Assembly (NCBI RefSeq): GCF_008727715.1
Contig: NZ_CP044218.1
Span: 992,001-1,056,000 of the forward strand
DNA from: Mesorhizobium terrae
GTDB lineage: Bacteria; Pseudomonadota; Alphaproteobacteria; Rhizobiales; Rhizobiaceae
Reading direction: 5' to 3'
DNA length: 64,000 bases
Part shown: positions 43,773 to 52,337 of the stretch, one piece after another
Position numbering within the stretch: position 1 is the first letter of the stretch
Layout: each line of letters starts with the position of its first letter
The notes under the pieces: generated by a model
What the model saw: only the letters and a program-made list of their open reading frames with translations
What the model was told of the DNA's origin: nothing
The model's database searches: none
Program-made: the position numbers and the translations under genes

Positions 43773-45242
43773 TCACGCCGTGGCGGTCCGACGCCAGATA
43801 ACCAGGCTGACAAGGATCAGCAGCGCCGCTGCCGCGGCGATCACGCCGACAAAAGCCTGGTCGAATGCGGCACCCGCGAGCCGTGTGAGTTCGGTCGCTT
43901 CGGTCGGCCCCAGCCTCTCGGCGATCAGCAGTGCCTCGTCCAGACTGTCGGCTGCCTGCGCGGCGATCCCGTTGGGCAACACCAGCGCGTATGTGTAGAG
44001 CGCCGACATCAGGCTGCCGAGAAAGGCGATGCCGAGCGCGCCGCCAAGTTCAAAGGACACTTCCTCGATGGAGGCCGCCATGCCGGCCCTCTCCTCGGGG
44101 GCCGACAGCATGATGACGCTGGATGCGGCCGTCATTGCCGCGCCGAAGCCAAAGCCCATCGCCGACAGCGCCGTGAGCCACAGCCAGGTTTCACCTCGAT
44201 ACACCATGAGATAGGCGGCGAGTGTTGCGCCGGCCAAAAGCAGCGAGGACCAAAGCACGCGCACCGCGCCAATCCGGGGTAGCGCCAGACCGGTGACAGG
44301 ACCGGCGATGAAGGCCGCGAGAGGGATAGGCAGGATGACGAGGCCGGCTTGCAGCGGCGAGAGGCCGAGCACGAGCTGAAGGCGCTGGCTGAACACCAGC
44401 TCGACGCCGATCAATGCCGCCGACGCCACCATGGCTGTCGCGACACCGGCGGAAAAGCGCGGATTGGCGAAGAGCGAAAAGTCGATCAGCGGCGAGCGGC
44501 TGGCGAGTTGGCGGCGAACGAAGACGACCATGGCGAGGAGACCGACGGCGAAAGCCAGGCCGGCGGCAAGCCATGACGGATCGCGCTTGGCGAGTTCCTT
44601 GATGGCGTAGGTCAGGCCCACCAGCCCGACCATCACCTGAATGGAGCCGACGAGATCCCAGGGGTGATCGCTGTTGCCCGGCCGGCTGGGCAGCAAGGTC
44701 GCGCCGGCGAGCAGAGCGACGATCACCACCGGCACATTGATCAGGAAGACCGATCCCCACCAGAAATGCTCCAGCAGCGCGCCGCCGACCACCGGGCCGA
44801 ACGCGGCTCCGCCGGAGGCCACGGCCGCCCAGACGCCGATCGCGAAAGCCCGTTCCTTCTCGTCGATGAAAGTCAGCCGGATCAGCGACAGGGTGGCGGG
44901 CATCATCATGGCAGCGCCGACCGCGAGCAGCGCCCGCGCCGCGATCAGCCAGGCTGGCGTCGGGGAGAACGCGGCGCCCAGCGAAGCCAGGCCGAACACG
45001 ACAAGTCCCGCCATGAACATGCGCTTGTGGCCGAGCCGATCGCCCAAAGTACCGACGCCCGGCAGGAGACCGGCGACGACAAGGGGATAAGCGTTGATGA
45101 TCCAGAGTTTCTCGGTCGCCGTCGCCCTCAGCTCATGCGTCAGCGTGGGGAGCGCGGTGTAAAGCACCGTCATGTCGATGACGATCAGGAACAGCGCGCT
45201 CGACACGATGGCGAGAACCAGCCAGCGGTTGCTCGGGGACAT
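43773..45242 (-). CDS. MFS multidrug transporter, DHA2/QacA-type 14-TM
   Basis: From the ATG at 45242 (GAAGG upstream) this 489-residue protein shows 14 hydrophobic segments. DHA2 signatures are visible: VIDMTVLYTALPTL in helix 1 (motif D1), LGDRLGHKRMFMAGLVVFG (motif A) and AVASGGAAFGPVVGGALLEHFWWGSVFLINVP (motif C, antiporter). It probably exports antiseptics or other cationic or hydrophobic drugs by proton antiport. It is divergent from a TetR gene with 90 bp between them, a common drug-responsive pair. The repeat element at its 3' end and the coding remnant beyond tetR suggest an inserted module. Confidence 0.92.
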   Translation of the reverse strand: MSPSNRWLVLAIVSSALFLIVIDMTVLYTALPTLTHELRATATEKLWIINAYPLVVAGLLPGVGTLGDRLGHKRMFMAGLVVFGLASLGAAFSPTPAWLIAARALLAVGAAMMMPATLSLIRLTFIDEKERAFAIGVWAAVASGGAAFGPVVGGALLEHFWWGSVFLINVPVVIVALLAGATLLPSRPGNSDHPWDLVGSIQVMVGLVGLTYAIKELAKRDPSWLAAGLAFAVGLLAMVVFVRRQLASRSPLIDFSLFANPRFSAGVATAMVASAALIGVELVFSQRLQLVLGLSPLQAGLVILPIPLAAFIAGPVTGLALPRIGAVRVLWSSLLLAGATLAAYLMVYRGETWLWLTALSAMGFGFGAAMTAASSVIMLSAPEERAGMAASIEEVSFELGGALGIAFLGSLMSALYTYALVLPNGIAAQAADSLDEALLIAERLGPTEATELTRLAGAAFDQAFVGVIAAAAALLILVSLVIWRRTATA

Positions 45243-45301
45243 GATACCTTCCTTCAATCTACTCACCTTGGCGGGCTTGCCCCGCCGCGTGCCGCTATAT
45301 A

Positions 45302-45315
45302 AATACGTTCGTATT
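45302..45315. promoter_or_regulatory. palindromic TetR operator candidate
   Basis: AATACG-TT-CGTATT is a 14-bp palindrome in the divergent tetR/MFS gap, 18 bp before the tetR ATG and overlapping an AT-rich TATATAAAT stretch that could serve as a -10 region for the MFS gene. Position and symmetry fit autoregulation by the adjacent TetR. Confidence 0.6.
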
Positions 45316-45332
45316 GAAATGGAAGAGGTAAG

Positions 45333-45884
45333 ATGTCCGGACGACCACGCAGCATCGACCGCGACAAGGTCCTTGACGCCGCCGAAGCGATTGTGACCGA
45401 GATGGGAGCGTCGGGGCTGAGCTTCGATGCCGTGGCGAAAGCCGCGGGCATCACCAAGAGCGGCGTGCAATATTGCTTCGGCACCAAGGACAATCTGATC
45501 CGCGCGATGATCGCCCGCTGGGCTGACGCGTTCGAAAGCAAGGTCACGCAGGAAGCAGGGCCTGAACCGTCACCGACTTCGCGGATTCGTGCTCATCTTT
45601 CGGTCACCAGACACGAGGACGAGGCGGAGCACTCGCGATCCGCCGTCATGATGACGGCCCTTTTGGAGGCGCCCGAGCGCGTGGCCGAGACCCGTGACTG
45701 GTACAACAGCCTTCTCGCCGGCCTCGATCTGGCAAAACCGGCGGACAGGAAGATCGCCCTGGCCTTCCTGGCCGGCGAAGGTGCGTTCCTGCTCAGGTCG
45801 CTCGGCCTGATCGGCCTGAACGAGGCCGAATGGGACGCCCTGTTCGCGGATATGCTGAAGCAGACCCACACCGACGAGAAATGA
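45333..45884 (+). CDS. TetR family repressor of the DHA2 transporter
   Basis: This 183-residue regulator has the N-terminal TetR helix-turn-helix (residues 8-50: DKVLDAAEAIVTEMGASGLSFDAVAKAAGITKSGVQYCFGTKDNLI) and a C-terminal domain with helices typical of the TetR_C_37-like group. AGAGG precedes the ATG. It is divergent from the DHA2 transporter gene, and a 14-bp palindrome lies directly upstream. Repression of the transporter and of itself is expected, released by a transported drug. It differs clearly from the other TetR in this window (1325-1939). Confidence 0.88.
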   Translation: MSGRPRSIDRDKVLDAAEAIVTEMGASGLSFDAVAKAAGITKSGVQYCFGTKDNLIRAMIARWADAFESKVTQEAGPEPSPTSRIRAHLSVTRHEDEAEHSRSAVMMTALLEAPERVAETRDWYNSLLAGLDLAKPADRKIALAFLAGEGAFLLRSLGLIGLNEAEWDALFADMLKQTHTDEK

Positions 45885-45976
45885 TGCTCCAAGCCTCGGC
45901 GCGTTGCGAAAAAACCGGAAACCTGGCGGTCTCCGGGGTGTTGGAAAAACAAAGAGAACTGTTTTTTGGCTTGCGC

Positions 45977-46201
45977 CTAGCTCGCGGCATCTTCGATGAC
46001 GCGGCAGATGGCGTTGCGCGTGGCGCCTTCTGGCCGGCCCACCATGAACACCAGATCGATGCGGTCGCCCTTACCGGATTTGCGCGCGACGACGCGCAGC
46101 TTCTGCTCGCGGCTGGAACCGGACGTCTCCTGCTTGGCGGTCAGCGAGCCAGCGGAAGGACGAACTGGAACGGGGCGGGAAATCCCGCCCCGTCCTTCGT
46201 G
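45977..46201 (-). pseudogene. coding fragment downstream of hslO, no start codon
   Basis: The frame directly after the hslO stop stays open for 74 codons to a TAG at 45977, in the same frame as hslO. The last 45 residues look truly coding: REQKLRVVARKSGKGDRID followed by LVFMVGRPEGATRNAICRVIEDAAS, with G or C at most third positions. There is no ATG, GTG or TTG early enough to express it alone. It may be the 3' end of a decayed gene truncated when the MFS/TetR module arrived, or a readthrough extension of HslO. I do not recognise the family. Confidence 0.5.
46171..46192 (-). terminator. hairpin after hslO
   Basis: CGGGGCGGGA (46171-46180) and TCCCGCCCCG (46183-46192) are perfect reverse complements separated by two bases, 9 bp past the hslO stop. 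The stem is very GC-rich, but no T-run follows on the minus strand. Confidence 0.55.
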
Positions 46202-47203
46202 TTATTGCCCGGCGACAAACTCAGCCGGGTCGAAGTCGTAGCGCTTCGAGCAGAACTCGCAATCGACGCGGATTCTGCCGTCCTCGGTGCTGTCCTTGAT
46301 CTCCTCGGCGGAAAAACCGCCAAGAATGCCGCGGATCTTATCCGGCGAGCACGAGCAATCGTCGGCAACGTGGATCTCATCGAACACACGCACGCCATGC
46401 TCGTGGAACAGCCGGTAGAGCAGCCGCTCGGTTCCAACCATCGGGTCGATCAGTTCGGCAGGCTCGACCGTCGCCAGAAGCGCCAGAAGTTCCTGCCACG
46501 AATTGTCGACCGGCTGCAGAACGGCTTCGGCAACATCGCCGTCACCGCCCGGAAGGTCCGGCACGCGCATGCGCTCCGGTGCCTCGGGCAGGAACTGCGC
46601 CAGCACGCCGCCGGCGCGCCACTGCTGACGACCGCCGGGCAGGATCTGCTTGGCCACCGCGAGCCTGAGGTCGGTCGGGATCTGTTCCGACTGCCGGAAA
46701 TAGGTGCGCGCGGCTTCCTCCAGCGAGATGTTGTCGAGCTGGACGATGCCCTGGTAGCGCTGCGTATACTCACCCTGGTCGATGGTCAGTGCCAGCACGC
46801 CGGAACCCAGCAGGGTTTCGGGCGCCACGTCGCCGGCCGCCGTCAGCGCGGCCAGCCTGTCGGCGTCATAACGGGCATAGGCGCGCAATGCATGCGGCGT
46901 CGAGAAATCGGCGACCAGCATGTCCACCGGCCCGTCGGTGCGGGTCTGCAGGATGAACTTGCCCTCGAACTTCAGCGACGTGCCGAGCAGAACCGTCACG
47001 AGGCAGGCCTCGGCCAGCAATCGTGCGACGGGTTCCGGATAATCGTGGCGCGACAGGATGGCGTCCAGCATCGGGCCAAGTTGCACGGCGCGGCCGCGCA
47101 CATCGAGCGCGCCGACCTCGAACGGCACGACATGGTCGTCGCCGGCGTGGCCGAATTCGCCAAGTTTGGGTTCGCGTTCAGTCAACTGCGTGGTTTCCAA
47201 CAT
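46202..47203 (-). CDS. hslO: redox-regulated chaperone Hsp33
   Basis: Hsp33 is a cytoplasmic holdase switched on by oxidative unfolding of its zinc centre. The 333-residue protein has the N-terminal chaperone domain (about 20-240: AILSRHDYPEPVARLLAEACLVTVLLG, LQTRTDGPVDMLVADF, VLALTIDQGEYTQRYQGIV) and the C-terminal redox switch with all four Cys: CSCSPDK and CEFCSKRY. It is the third gene after argD and argF on the same strand, an order conserved in many alphaproteobacteria. A 102-bp gap with an 11-bp inverted repeat separates it from argF. Confidence 0.95.
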   Translation of the reverse strand: MLETTQLTEREPKLGEFGHAGDDHVVPFEVGALDVRGRAVQLGPMLDAILSRHDYPEPVARLLAEACLVTVLLGTSLKFEGKFILQTRTDGPVDMLVADFSTPHALRAYARYDADRLAALTAAGDVAPETLLGSGVLALTIDQGEYTQRYQGIVQLDNISLEEAARTYFRQSEQIPTDLRLAVAKQILPGGRQQWRAGGVLAQFLPEAPERMRVPDLPGGDGDVAEAVLQPVDNSWQELLALLATVEPAELIDPMVGTERLLYRLFHEHGVRVFDEIHVADDCSCSPDKIRGILGGFSAEEIKDSTEDGRIRVDCEFCSKRYDFDPAEFVAGQ

Positions 47204-47266
47204 AATAAAACTCCCCGGCGCGGCACTGCTTCCCGGCCGGGAACATGCCTTCCAACGCCAACGATT

Positions 47267-47297
47267 TGCGTGATGCCGGGGAGATAGGCATCACGCA
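47267..47297 (-). terminator. inverted repeat between argF and hslO
   Basis: TGCGTGATGCC (47267-47277) and GGCATCACGCA (47287-47297) form a perfect 11-bp stem with a 9-base loop, 8 bp past the argF stop. There is no T-run, so it may modulate readthrough into hslO or stabilise the argF message. Confidence 0.5.
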
Positions 47298-47305
47298 GTC
47301 CAGTA

Positions 47306-48220
47306 TCAAGCGCCCAGGCACCAGGCGAGCACCGCCTTCTGAGCGTGCAGCCGATTCTCGGCCTCGTCGAAGACCACCGAGTGCGGGCCGTCGATGACCT
47401 CGTCGGTGACTTCGTCGCCGCGATGGGCCGGCAGGCAATGCATGAACAAGGCATCCGGCTTGGCCTTGGCCATCAGCGCGGCGTTGACCTGATAGGGCAC
47501 GAAGACGTTGTGGCCGCGCGCCCTGTGTTCCTGCCCCATCGACACCCAGGTGTCGGTGACGATGCAGTCGGCCAGGTTGACGGCTTCCTCGGCCGAACGG
47601 GTGAAACGGATCTTGCCGCCATTGCCCTTGGCCCAGTCGACGAACTTCGGTTCCGGCTCGCTGCCCTCCGGCACGGCGACGTTCAGGTCGAACGAGAAAC
47701 GGGCGGAGGCCTCGATCAGCGAATGCAGCACATTGTTGCCGTCGCCGGTCCACGCGAAGGTCTTGCCGGCGACCGGCCCGCGATGTTCCTCGAACGTCAT
47801 GATGTCGGCCATCAGCTGGCAGGGATGGGTTTCGTCGGTCAGCCCATTGATGACGGGAACGGTGGCGTTCTCGGTCAGCTCGATCAGCCGCTCATGCGCG
47901 GTGGTGCGGATCATGATTGCGTCGACATAACGCGACAAAACCTTGGCGGTGTCGGCGATGGATTCCGAGCGGCCGAGCTGCATCTCGGTGCCGGTCAGCA
48001 TGATGGTCTCGCCGCCCAGCTGACGCATGCCGACATCGAAGGAGATGCGCGTGCGCGTCGACGGCTTGTCGAAGATCATCGCCAGCACCTTGCCGTCGAG
48101 CGGCTTGGAGCGCTCGCCGGCCTTCAGGCGGGCCTTGCGGACCGCCGCGTCATCCAGCATGGCGCGCAGATCGGTTTCGGAAACGGTGGAAAGGTCGGTG
48201 AAATGCCGGACGCTCATCAC
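47306..48220 (-). CDS. argF: ornithine carbamoyltransferase
   Basis: ArgF joins ornithine and carbamoyl phosphate to give citrulline in arginine synthesis. At 304 residues it has the full family set: carbamoyl-phosphate loop [37 protein letters not shown], ornithine-side [10 protein letters not shown] and the catalytic [11 protein letters not shown] with its Cys. It lies 10 bp downstream of argD, so the two are surely co-transcribed. The start may be either of two adjacent ATGs (48220 or 48217). The arginine genes argD-argF followed by hslO form one leftward unit. Confidence 0.96.
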   Translation of the reverse strand: MMSVRHFTDLSTVSETDLRAMLDDAAVRKARLKAGERSKPLDGKVLAMIFDKPSTRTRISFDVGMRQLGGETIMLTGTEMQLGRSESIADTAKVLSRYVDAIMIRTTAHERLIELTENATVPVINGLTDETHPCQLMADIMTFEEHRGPVAGKTFAWTGDGNNVLHSLIEASARFSFDLNVAVPEGSEPEPKFVDWAKGNGGKIRFTRSAEEAVNLADCIVTDTWVSMGQEHRARGHNVFVPYQVNAALMAKAKPDALFMHCLPAHRGDEVTDEVIDGPHSVVFDEAENRLHAQKAVLAWCLGA

Positions 48221-48230
48221 ATCGCCCGCA

Positions 48231-49427
48231 TCACTTGGCCGCCGCGGCGACGGCTTCCGACAGGCCCTTGGCAGCGCCGCGAATACGCTTCAGCCCTTCC
48301 TGGATGTCGGGCTCGGTGACGGTCAGCGGCGGCAGCAGACGGATGACGTTGTCGCCTGCCGGCACCGCGAGAAGATGCTGGTCACGCAGCGCGCCATTGA
48401 CCGTGCCATTGGGCATCGAGCACTTGATGCCGAGCATCAGCCCGTCGCCGCGAATGCCTTCGATGACTTCCGGATATTCGTCGGCGATCGCAGCCAGGCC
48501 CTGCTTGAACAAGAGCGCCTTACGGCCGACTTCCTCCAGGAAGCCTTCGGCCAGCACGACATCGAGAACGGCATTGCCGACCGCCATGGCCAGCGGATTG
48601 CCGCCGAAGGTGGTGCCGTGGACACCGGCGGTCATGCCGCGCGCGGCCTCGTCGGTGGCGAGACAGGCGCCCATCGGGAAGCCGCCGCCAATGCCCTTGG
48701 CGATCGCCATCAGGTCCGGCGTGACGCCGGCCCATTCATGGGCGAACAGCCGGCCAGTCCGGCCGATGCCGCACTGGACCTCGTCGAAGATCAAAAGCAG
48801 GCCGTGCTTGTCGCACAGCTGGCGCAGCCGCTTCAGCGACTGAACGGGGAAGGAACGGATGCCGCCTTCGCCCTGCAGCGGCTCCAGCAAGATCGCCGCC
48901 GTCTCCGGCCCGATCAGCTTCTCGGCGGCGTCGATGTCGTCGAAGGGAACCTGGTCGAAACCGTCGACCTTGGGGCCGAAGCCCTCAAGATATTTATACT
49001 GACCGCCGGCGGCGATGGTCGCCAGCGTACGCCCGTGGAACGCGCCCTCGAAGGTGATGACACGGTAACGCTCGGGATGGCCGGTCACGAAATGATAGCG
49101 ACGTACGGTCTTGATCGCGCATTCCAGCGCCTCGGCACCGGAATTGGTGAAGAACACCTTGTCGGCGAAGGTCGCGTCGACCAGGCGTTCGCCCAGCCGG
49201 CGCTGTCCCGGAATCTCATAAAGATTGGAAACGTGCCACAGCTTGTCGGCCTGGTCCTTCAGCGCCGAAACCAGATGCGGATGGCCATGACCGAGCGAGT
49301 TGACGGCGATGCCGGCGGCAAAATCGAGATATCGCTCGCCCTTGTCCGTCACCAGCCAAGAACCCTCCCCACGCTCGAAAGCCAAGGGTGCACGAGCAAA
49401 GGTCTCGTAAAGCGCCGAACCGCTCAT
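48231..49427 (-). CDS. argD: acetylornithine transaminase
   Basis: This class III PLP aminotransferase makes N-acetylornithine in arginine synthesis and may also act in lysine synthesis. The ATG at 49427 follows GGAGCAG and gives 398 residues; the longer frame from 49505 adds unrelated sequence. Visible motifs: [20 protein letters not shown] (PLP phosphate loop), [33 protein letters not shown], and [19 protein letters not shown] with the Schiff-base Lys. It heads the argD-argF-hslO unit and is divergent from gcrA. Confidence 0.95.
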   Translation of the reverse strand: MSGSALYETFARAPLAFERGEGSWLVTDKGERYLDFAAGIAVNSLGHGHPHLVSALKDQADKLWHVSNLYEIPGQRRLGERLVDATFADKVFFTNSGAEALECAIKTVRRYHFVTGHPERYRVITFEGAFHGRTLATIAAGGQYKYLEGFGPKVDGFDQVPFDDIDAAEKLIGPETAAILLEPLQGEGGIRSFPVQSLKRLRQLCDKHGLLLIFDEVQCGIGRTGRLFAHEWAGVTPDLMAIAKGIGGGFPMGACLATDEAARGMTAGVHGTTFGGNPLAMAVGNAVLDVVLAEGFLEEVGRKALLFKQGLAAIADEYPEVIEGIRGDGLMLGIKCSMPNGTVNGALRDQHLLAVPAGDNVIRLLPPLTVTEPDIQEGLKRIRGAAKGLSEAVAAAAK

Positions 49428-49781
49428 TATATGCTGCTCCGGAACCGGAAAAATAAAAGCCGCCCAAGCGGCGGCCCTGTGCGGCTTATCCTGTTTTTCG
49501 GTCATGAAGTCAACGAAAAGGTCTTTCAGGATACCCTGTCAAACCCTCGTGGCCCAACCTGTTGCGTCGCATGCAGCCAAGTTGGGGAAAACTGCGAAAT
49601 CCGATTCGTGTTGCCGCCGGGACTCTTGTCACCGAGTCAGCGCATCGGTAATTGTGAATGAGAAATAACTAGATTTCGTGCGGCGGATCTAATCACCCCA
49701 GTATATGTGGTGCCTGCCCGGCGAGAGCCGGACTGGTTTTGGATTCCGAAAGTGCCGGGCGGTTTAGAGGAGCGCAGTCTT
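49428..49781. promoter_or_regulatory. argD/gcrA divergent region with clustered GANTC sites
   Basis: This 354-bp gap has no gene. CcrM methylation sites GANTC occur at 49603, 49621, 49634 and 49742, plus one at 49801 just inside gcrA: five within about 200 bp, where fewer than one is expected by chance at 1 in 256. This suggests that gcrA transcription responds to DNA methylation state. I see no clear CtrA box. Confidence 0.5.
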
Positions 49782-50303
49782 ATGAACTGGACTGACGAGC
49801 GAGTCGAACTCTTGAGAAAACTGTGGTCGGAAGGTCTGAGCGCGAGCCAGATCGCGGCCCAACTCGGCGGAGTGAGCCGCAATGCGGTCATCGGCAAGGT
49901 GCATCGCCTGAAGCTGTCGGGTCGCGGTCGCACAACGGCTGCGCCGGCTCGCCAGAAGAAGGCCGCCTCCAGCGGCGCGACAGCCACCAAGTCGACGGTG
50001 CGGGCCGCCAGCACGCATCGTCATGTGACCGCCTCGATCGGCGCTACCGCCCTGCAGGTGCAGTTCGACGCCGAGCCGGTGGCACGGCAGTATCTGCGCC
50101 CGGTCGAAAACGTGGTGGTGCCGATCTCCCGTCGCCTGCAGCTCGTCGAATTGACCGAGCGCACCTGCAAATGGCCGAACGGTGACCCGCTGACCGAGGA
50201 GTTCCACTTCTGCGGCAACGACGCCGGCGAAAGCGGTCCTTATTGCTCCTATCATTCCCGCGTTGCCTTCCAGCCCGCTTCGGAACGCCGGCGGCCGCGG
50301 TAA
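49782..50303 (+). CDS. gcrA: cell-cycle regulator GcrA
   Basis: GcrA binds sigma-70 RNA polymerase and promoters with methylated GANTC sites and drives cell-cycle genes in alphaproteobacteria. The ATG at 49782 is preceded by AGAGGAG and gives 173 residues. The N-terminal DNA-binding helix-turn-helix is MNWTDERVELLRKLWSEGLSASQIAAQLGGVSRNAVIGKVHRLKL. A basic Ala/Thr linker follows, and then the C-terminal sigma-interacting domain (ERTCKWPNGDPLTEEFHFCGNDAGESGPYCSYHSRVAF) with its three conserved Cys. The upstream gap itself has several GANTC sites. A large palindrome ends the gene. Confidence 0.96.
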   Translation: MNWTDERVELLRKLWSEGLSASQIAAQLGGVSRNAVIGKVHRLKLSGRGRTTAAPARQKKAASSGATATKSTVRAASTHRHVTASIGATALQVQFDAEPVARQYLRPVENVVVPISRRLQLVELTERTCKWPNGDPLTEEFHFCGNDAGESGPYCSYHSRVAFQPASERRRPR

Positions 50304-50307
50304 ATCT

Positions 50308-50358
50308 AGGGAATAAGGCAGTAGGGCATTCATTTGTTGCCCTACTGCCTTATTCCCT
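50308..50358. terminator. 21-bp perfect palindrome after gcrA
   Basis: Bases 50308-50328 and 50338-50358 are exact reverse complements (21 bp) with a 9-base loop, starting 5 bp after the gcrA stop. It separates convergent gcrA and corA and could end transcription or block antisense readthrough. Its right arm runs into the octamer array at 50350-50381. Confidence 0.7.
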
Positions 50359-50381
50359 TATTCCCTTATTCCCTTATTCCC
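50350..50381. repeat. four tandem TTATTCCC octamers
   Basis: Four perfect head-to-tail copies of TTATTCCC occur between gcrA and corA. The first copy is part of the right arm of the 21-bp palindrome, whose left arm holds only one complementary GGGAATAA. The array probably grew by slippage on one arm only. Copy number may vary between strains. Confidence 0.9.
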
Positions 50382-50393
50382 TACTGCCCTCTT

Positions 50394-51401
50394 TTACAGC
50401 CACCCATTCTTGCGGAAGCGCCAATAGAGAAAGGCGCAGATCGAGGCGATGGCTGCCAGTACGGCCGGATAGCCGTATTGCATCTTCAGTTCCGGCATGT
50501 CGTTGAAGTTCATGCCGTAAATGCCGGCAAATGCCGTCGGCACCGCCAGAATGGCGGCCCATGAGGCGAGTTTCTTCGAGATCGCCGTTTCCTGGCTCTG
50601 GCCGACCAGCAGGCTGGCCTCGAAGGCGAAAGCCAGCACTTCGCGCAGGCTGTCGATCTTTTCCTGCACGGTGCGGATGTGGTCCGTCACGTCGCGGAAC
50701 AGCGGATACATGAAGGTGTGGATCTGCGGCAGTTCGGAACTGGTCAGCCTGCGGCAGACCTCCACCAGCGGCAGCGCCGCGTTGCGCAGGCGCAGCAGGT
50801 CGCGCCGCAGCATATAGAGCCGCTCGATCGCCTTGGCGTCCATCGGCTTGACCAGCACGCCATCCTCGATCGCCTCGACCTCGTCCTCGATCTGCTCCAG
50901 CACGGGGAAATAATTGTCCACGATGAAGTCGAGGATGGCGTAGAGGACGAAGTCCTCACCCTTGGCGAGTGAGGTCGGGCAACTCTCCCAGTGCTGGCGC
51001 ACGGTGGCGTAGGAGGTTGACGGGCCGTGGCGCACGCTGACCAGATAACCCTGGCCGAGGAACAGATGCGTCTCGCCGAAGGTGACGCGGCCCTCCAGCA
51101 GTTGCGCCGTGCGGGCGACGATGAACAGCGCGTCGCCATATTGCTCCAGCTTCGGCCGCTGGTGCGCGTGCTCGGCGTCCTCGATCGCCAATTCATGCAG
51201 GCTGAACTGCGCCTGGACGCGCCGGAGCAGTTCACGGTCGGGTTCGAGCAAGCCGATCCAGACGACATGGCCGTCCTTGCGGGCCCACTCGCCCGCTTCC
51301 TCGATCGGGATGTCGGCCACACGCTTGCCGGCCACGTAGACGCTCGAGGCGACGATGCCGGCGGCGGGGGATTGAACAGCGGAGGCGCGAACTTGGTCCA
51401 C
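50394..51401 (-). CDS. corA: CorA family magnesium/metal transporter
   Basis: CorA forms a pentameric inner-membrane channel for Mg2+, with some Co2+/Ni2+ passage. The GTG at 51401 has GGGAGG at the right distance and gives 335 residues; a GTG two codons upstream lies too close to that site. The large cytoplasmic alpha/beta and helical domain (DEVEAIEDGVLV, MLRRDLLRLRNAALPLVEV) precedes two C-terminal helices, and the selectivity signature YGMNFNDMPEL sits at the end of the first. It converges on gcrA. The C-terminus RFRKNGWL is basic as usual. Confidence 0.95.
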   Translation of the reverse strand: MDQVRASAVQSPAAGIVASSVYVAGKRVADIPIEEAGEWARKDGHVVWIGLLEPDRELLRRVQAQFSLHELAIEDAEHAHQRPKLEQYGDALFIVARTAQLLEGRVTFGETHLFLGQGYLVSVRHGPSTSYATVRQHWESCPTSLAKGEDFVLYAILDFIVDNYFPVLEQIEDEVEAIEDGVLVKPMDAKAIERLYMLRRDLLRLRNAALPLVEVCRRLTSSELPQIHTFMYPLFRDVTDHIRTVQEKIDSLREVLAFAFEASLLVGQSQETAISKKLASWAAILAVPTAFAGIYGMNFNDMPELKMQYGYPAVLAAIASICAFLYWRFRKNGWL

Positions 51402-51493
51402 CGTCACCTCCCAAGGGACCAGTCCTCATTCTTGGAAGCAGAGTGAACCCGTGACCGCCACAACGCAAGCGTGTCGCGCGCGGAGCGAATTCG

Positions 51494-52219
51494 TCATTTC
51501 GGCGCGAGTTCGGCCTGCATAACGACGCGATCGGTCTTGTCTTCCTTCGGCCGCTCTGCCGGCATCTGCTCGCCGGTGACGATATAATAGATGGTCTCGG
51601 CGATGTTGGTGGCGTGGTCGCCGATGCGCTCGATATTCTTGGCGCAGAACAACAGATGCGTGCAGGACGTGATGTTGCGCGGATCTTCCATCATGTAGGT
51701 CAGAAGCTCGCGGAACAGCGAGGTGTACATGGCGTCGATCTGCTCGTCGCGGTCGCGCACGAAGCCGATTTTGTCGACGGCGCGCGAAGCATAGACGTCC
51801 AGCACTTCCTTGAGCTGGGTCAGCGCCAGATTGGCCAGCGCTTCCAGGCCGCGATAGAGGCTGGTGGCCTCGCGCCCGTCGGTCACCGCCATCACCCGCT
51901 TGGCGACGTTCTTGCCGAGGTCGCCCACGCGCTCCAGATCGGCGGAGATGCGGATCGCGCCGACGATCTCGCGCAAATCCGTCGCCATCGGCTGGCGACG
52001 GGCGATTATGACGATGGCCTTGTCGTCGATCTCGCGCTGGCCTTCGTCGAGCACCATGTCGTCACGGATCACCTTCTGGGCGAGTTCCGGATCGGCATTC
52101 ACCAGGGCGGCGACGGCTTGTTCCACCATGCGTTCCGCGTGGCCGCCCATGGCGGCAATGCGCTTGGCCAGGAACTTCAGTTCCTCGTCATAAGCGCTGA
52201 CAATGTGCACGGACTGCAT
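51494..52219 (-). CDS. phoU: phosphate signalling protein PhoU
   Basis: PhoU links the Pst phosphate importer to the PhoR kinase and lowers Pho signalling when phosphate is plentiful. The 241-residue protein has two three-helix PhoU repeats, with the metal-site motifs EIDDKAIVIIARRQP, DLRE..ISADLERVGDLGKNVAKR and the second-repeat AKNIERIGDHATNIAE. It begins MQSVHIVSAYDEELKFLAKRIAAMGGHAE. It is directly downstream of phoR on the same strand, but pstSCAB, which often lies between them in Rhizobiales, is absent here. A possible PHO box lies at 52273-52290. Confidence 0.95.
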   Translation of the reverse strand: MQSVHIVSAYDEELKFLAKRIAAMGGHAERMVEQAVAALVNADPELAQKVIRDDMVLDEGQREIDDKAIVIIARRQPMATDLREIVGAIRISADLERVGDLGKNVAKRVMAVTDGREATSLYRGLEALANLALTQLKEVLDVYASRAVDKIGFVRDRDEQIDAMYTSLFRELLTYMMEDPRNITSCTHLLFCAKNIERIGDHATNIAETIYYIVTGEQMPAERPKEDKTDRVVMQAELAPK

Positions 52220-52272
52220 GGGCGTGGCCTTCTGGAACGACGCGACGATTCGCTCGTCAAGTGACTGCTGAT

Positions 52273-52290
52273 ACGCCAGCCATGTGACAG
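52273..52290 (-). promoter_or_regulatory. candidate PHO box upstream of phoU
   Basis: On the minus strand CTGTCAC-ATGG-CTGGCGT forms two imperfect 7-bp direct repeats with 11-bp periodicity, like the PhoB box (CTGTCAT-N4-CTGTCAT). The second half is degenerate. It lies about 55-70 bp before the phoU start, so phoU may have its own PhoB-driven promoter. Confidence 0.35.
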
Positions 52291-52337
52291 GAAGACGAAA
52301 CGCTTTTCCCAGACATAATATGCGTTTCCGCCGAAAT

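Noticed and set aside
45830..47287. 485-residue plus-strand open frame
   Set aside because: It is antisense to hslO, whose zinc motifs and length are certain.
50350..50381. Possible CRISPR array
   Set aside because: The octamers are contiguous without spacers and far too short; no cas genes are near.
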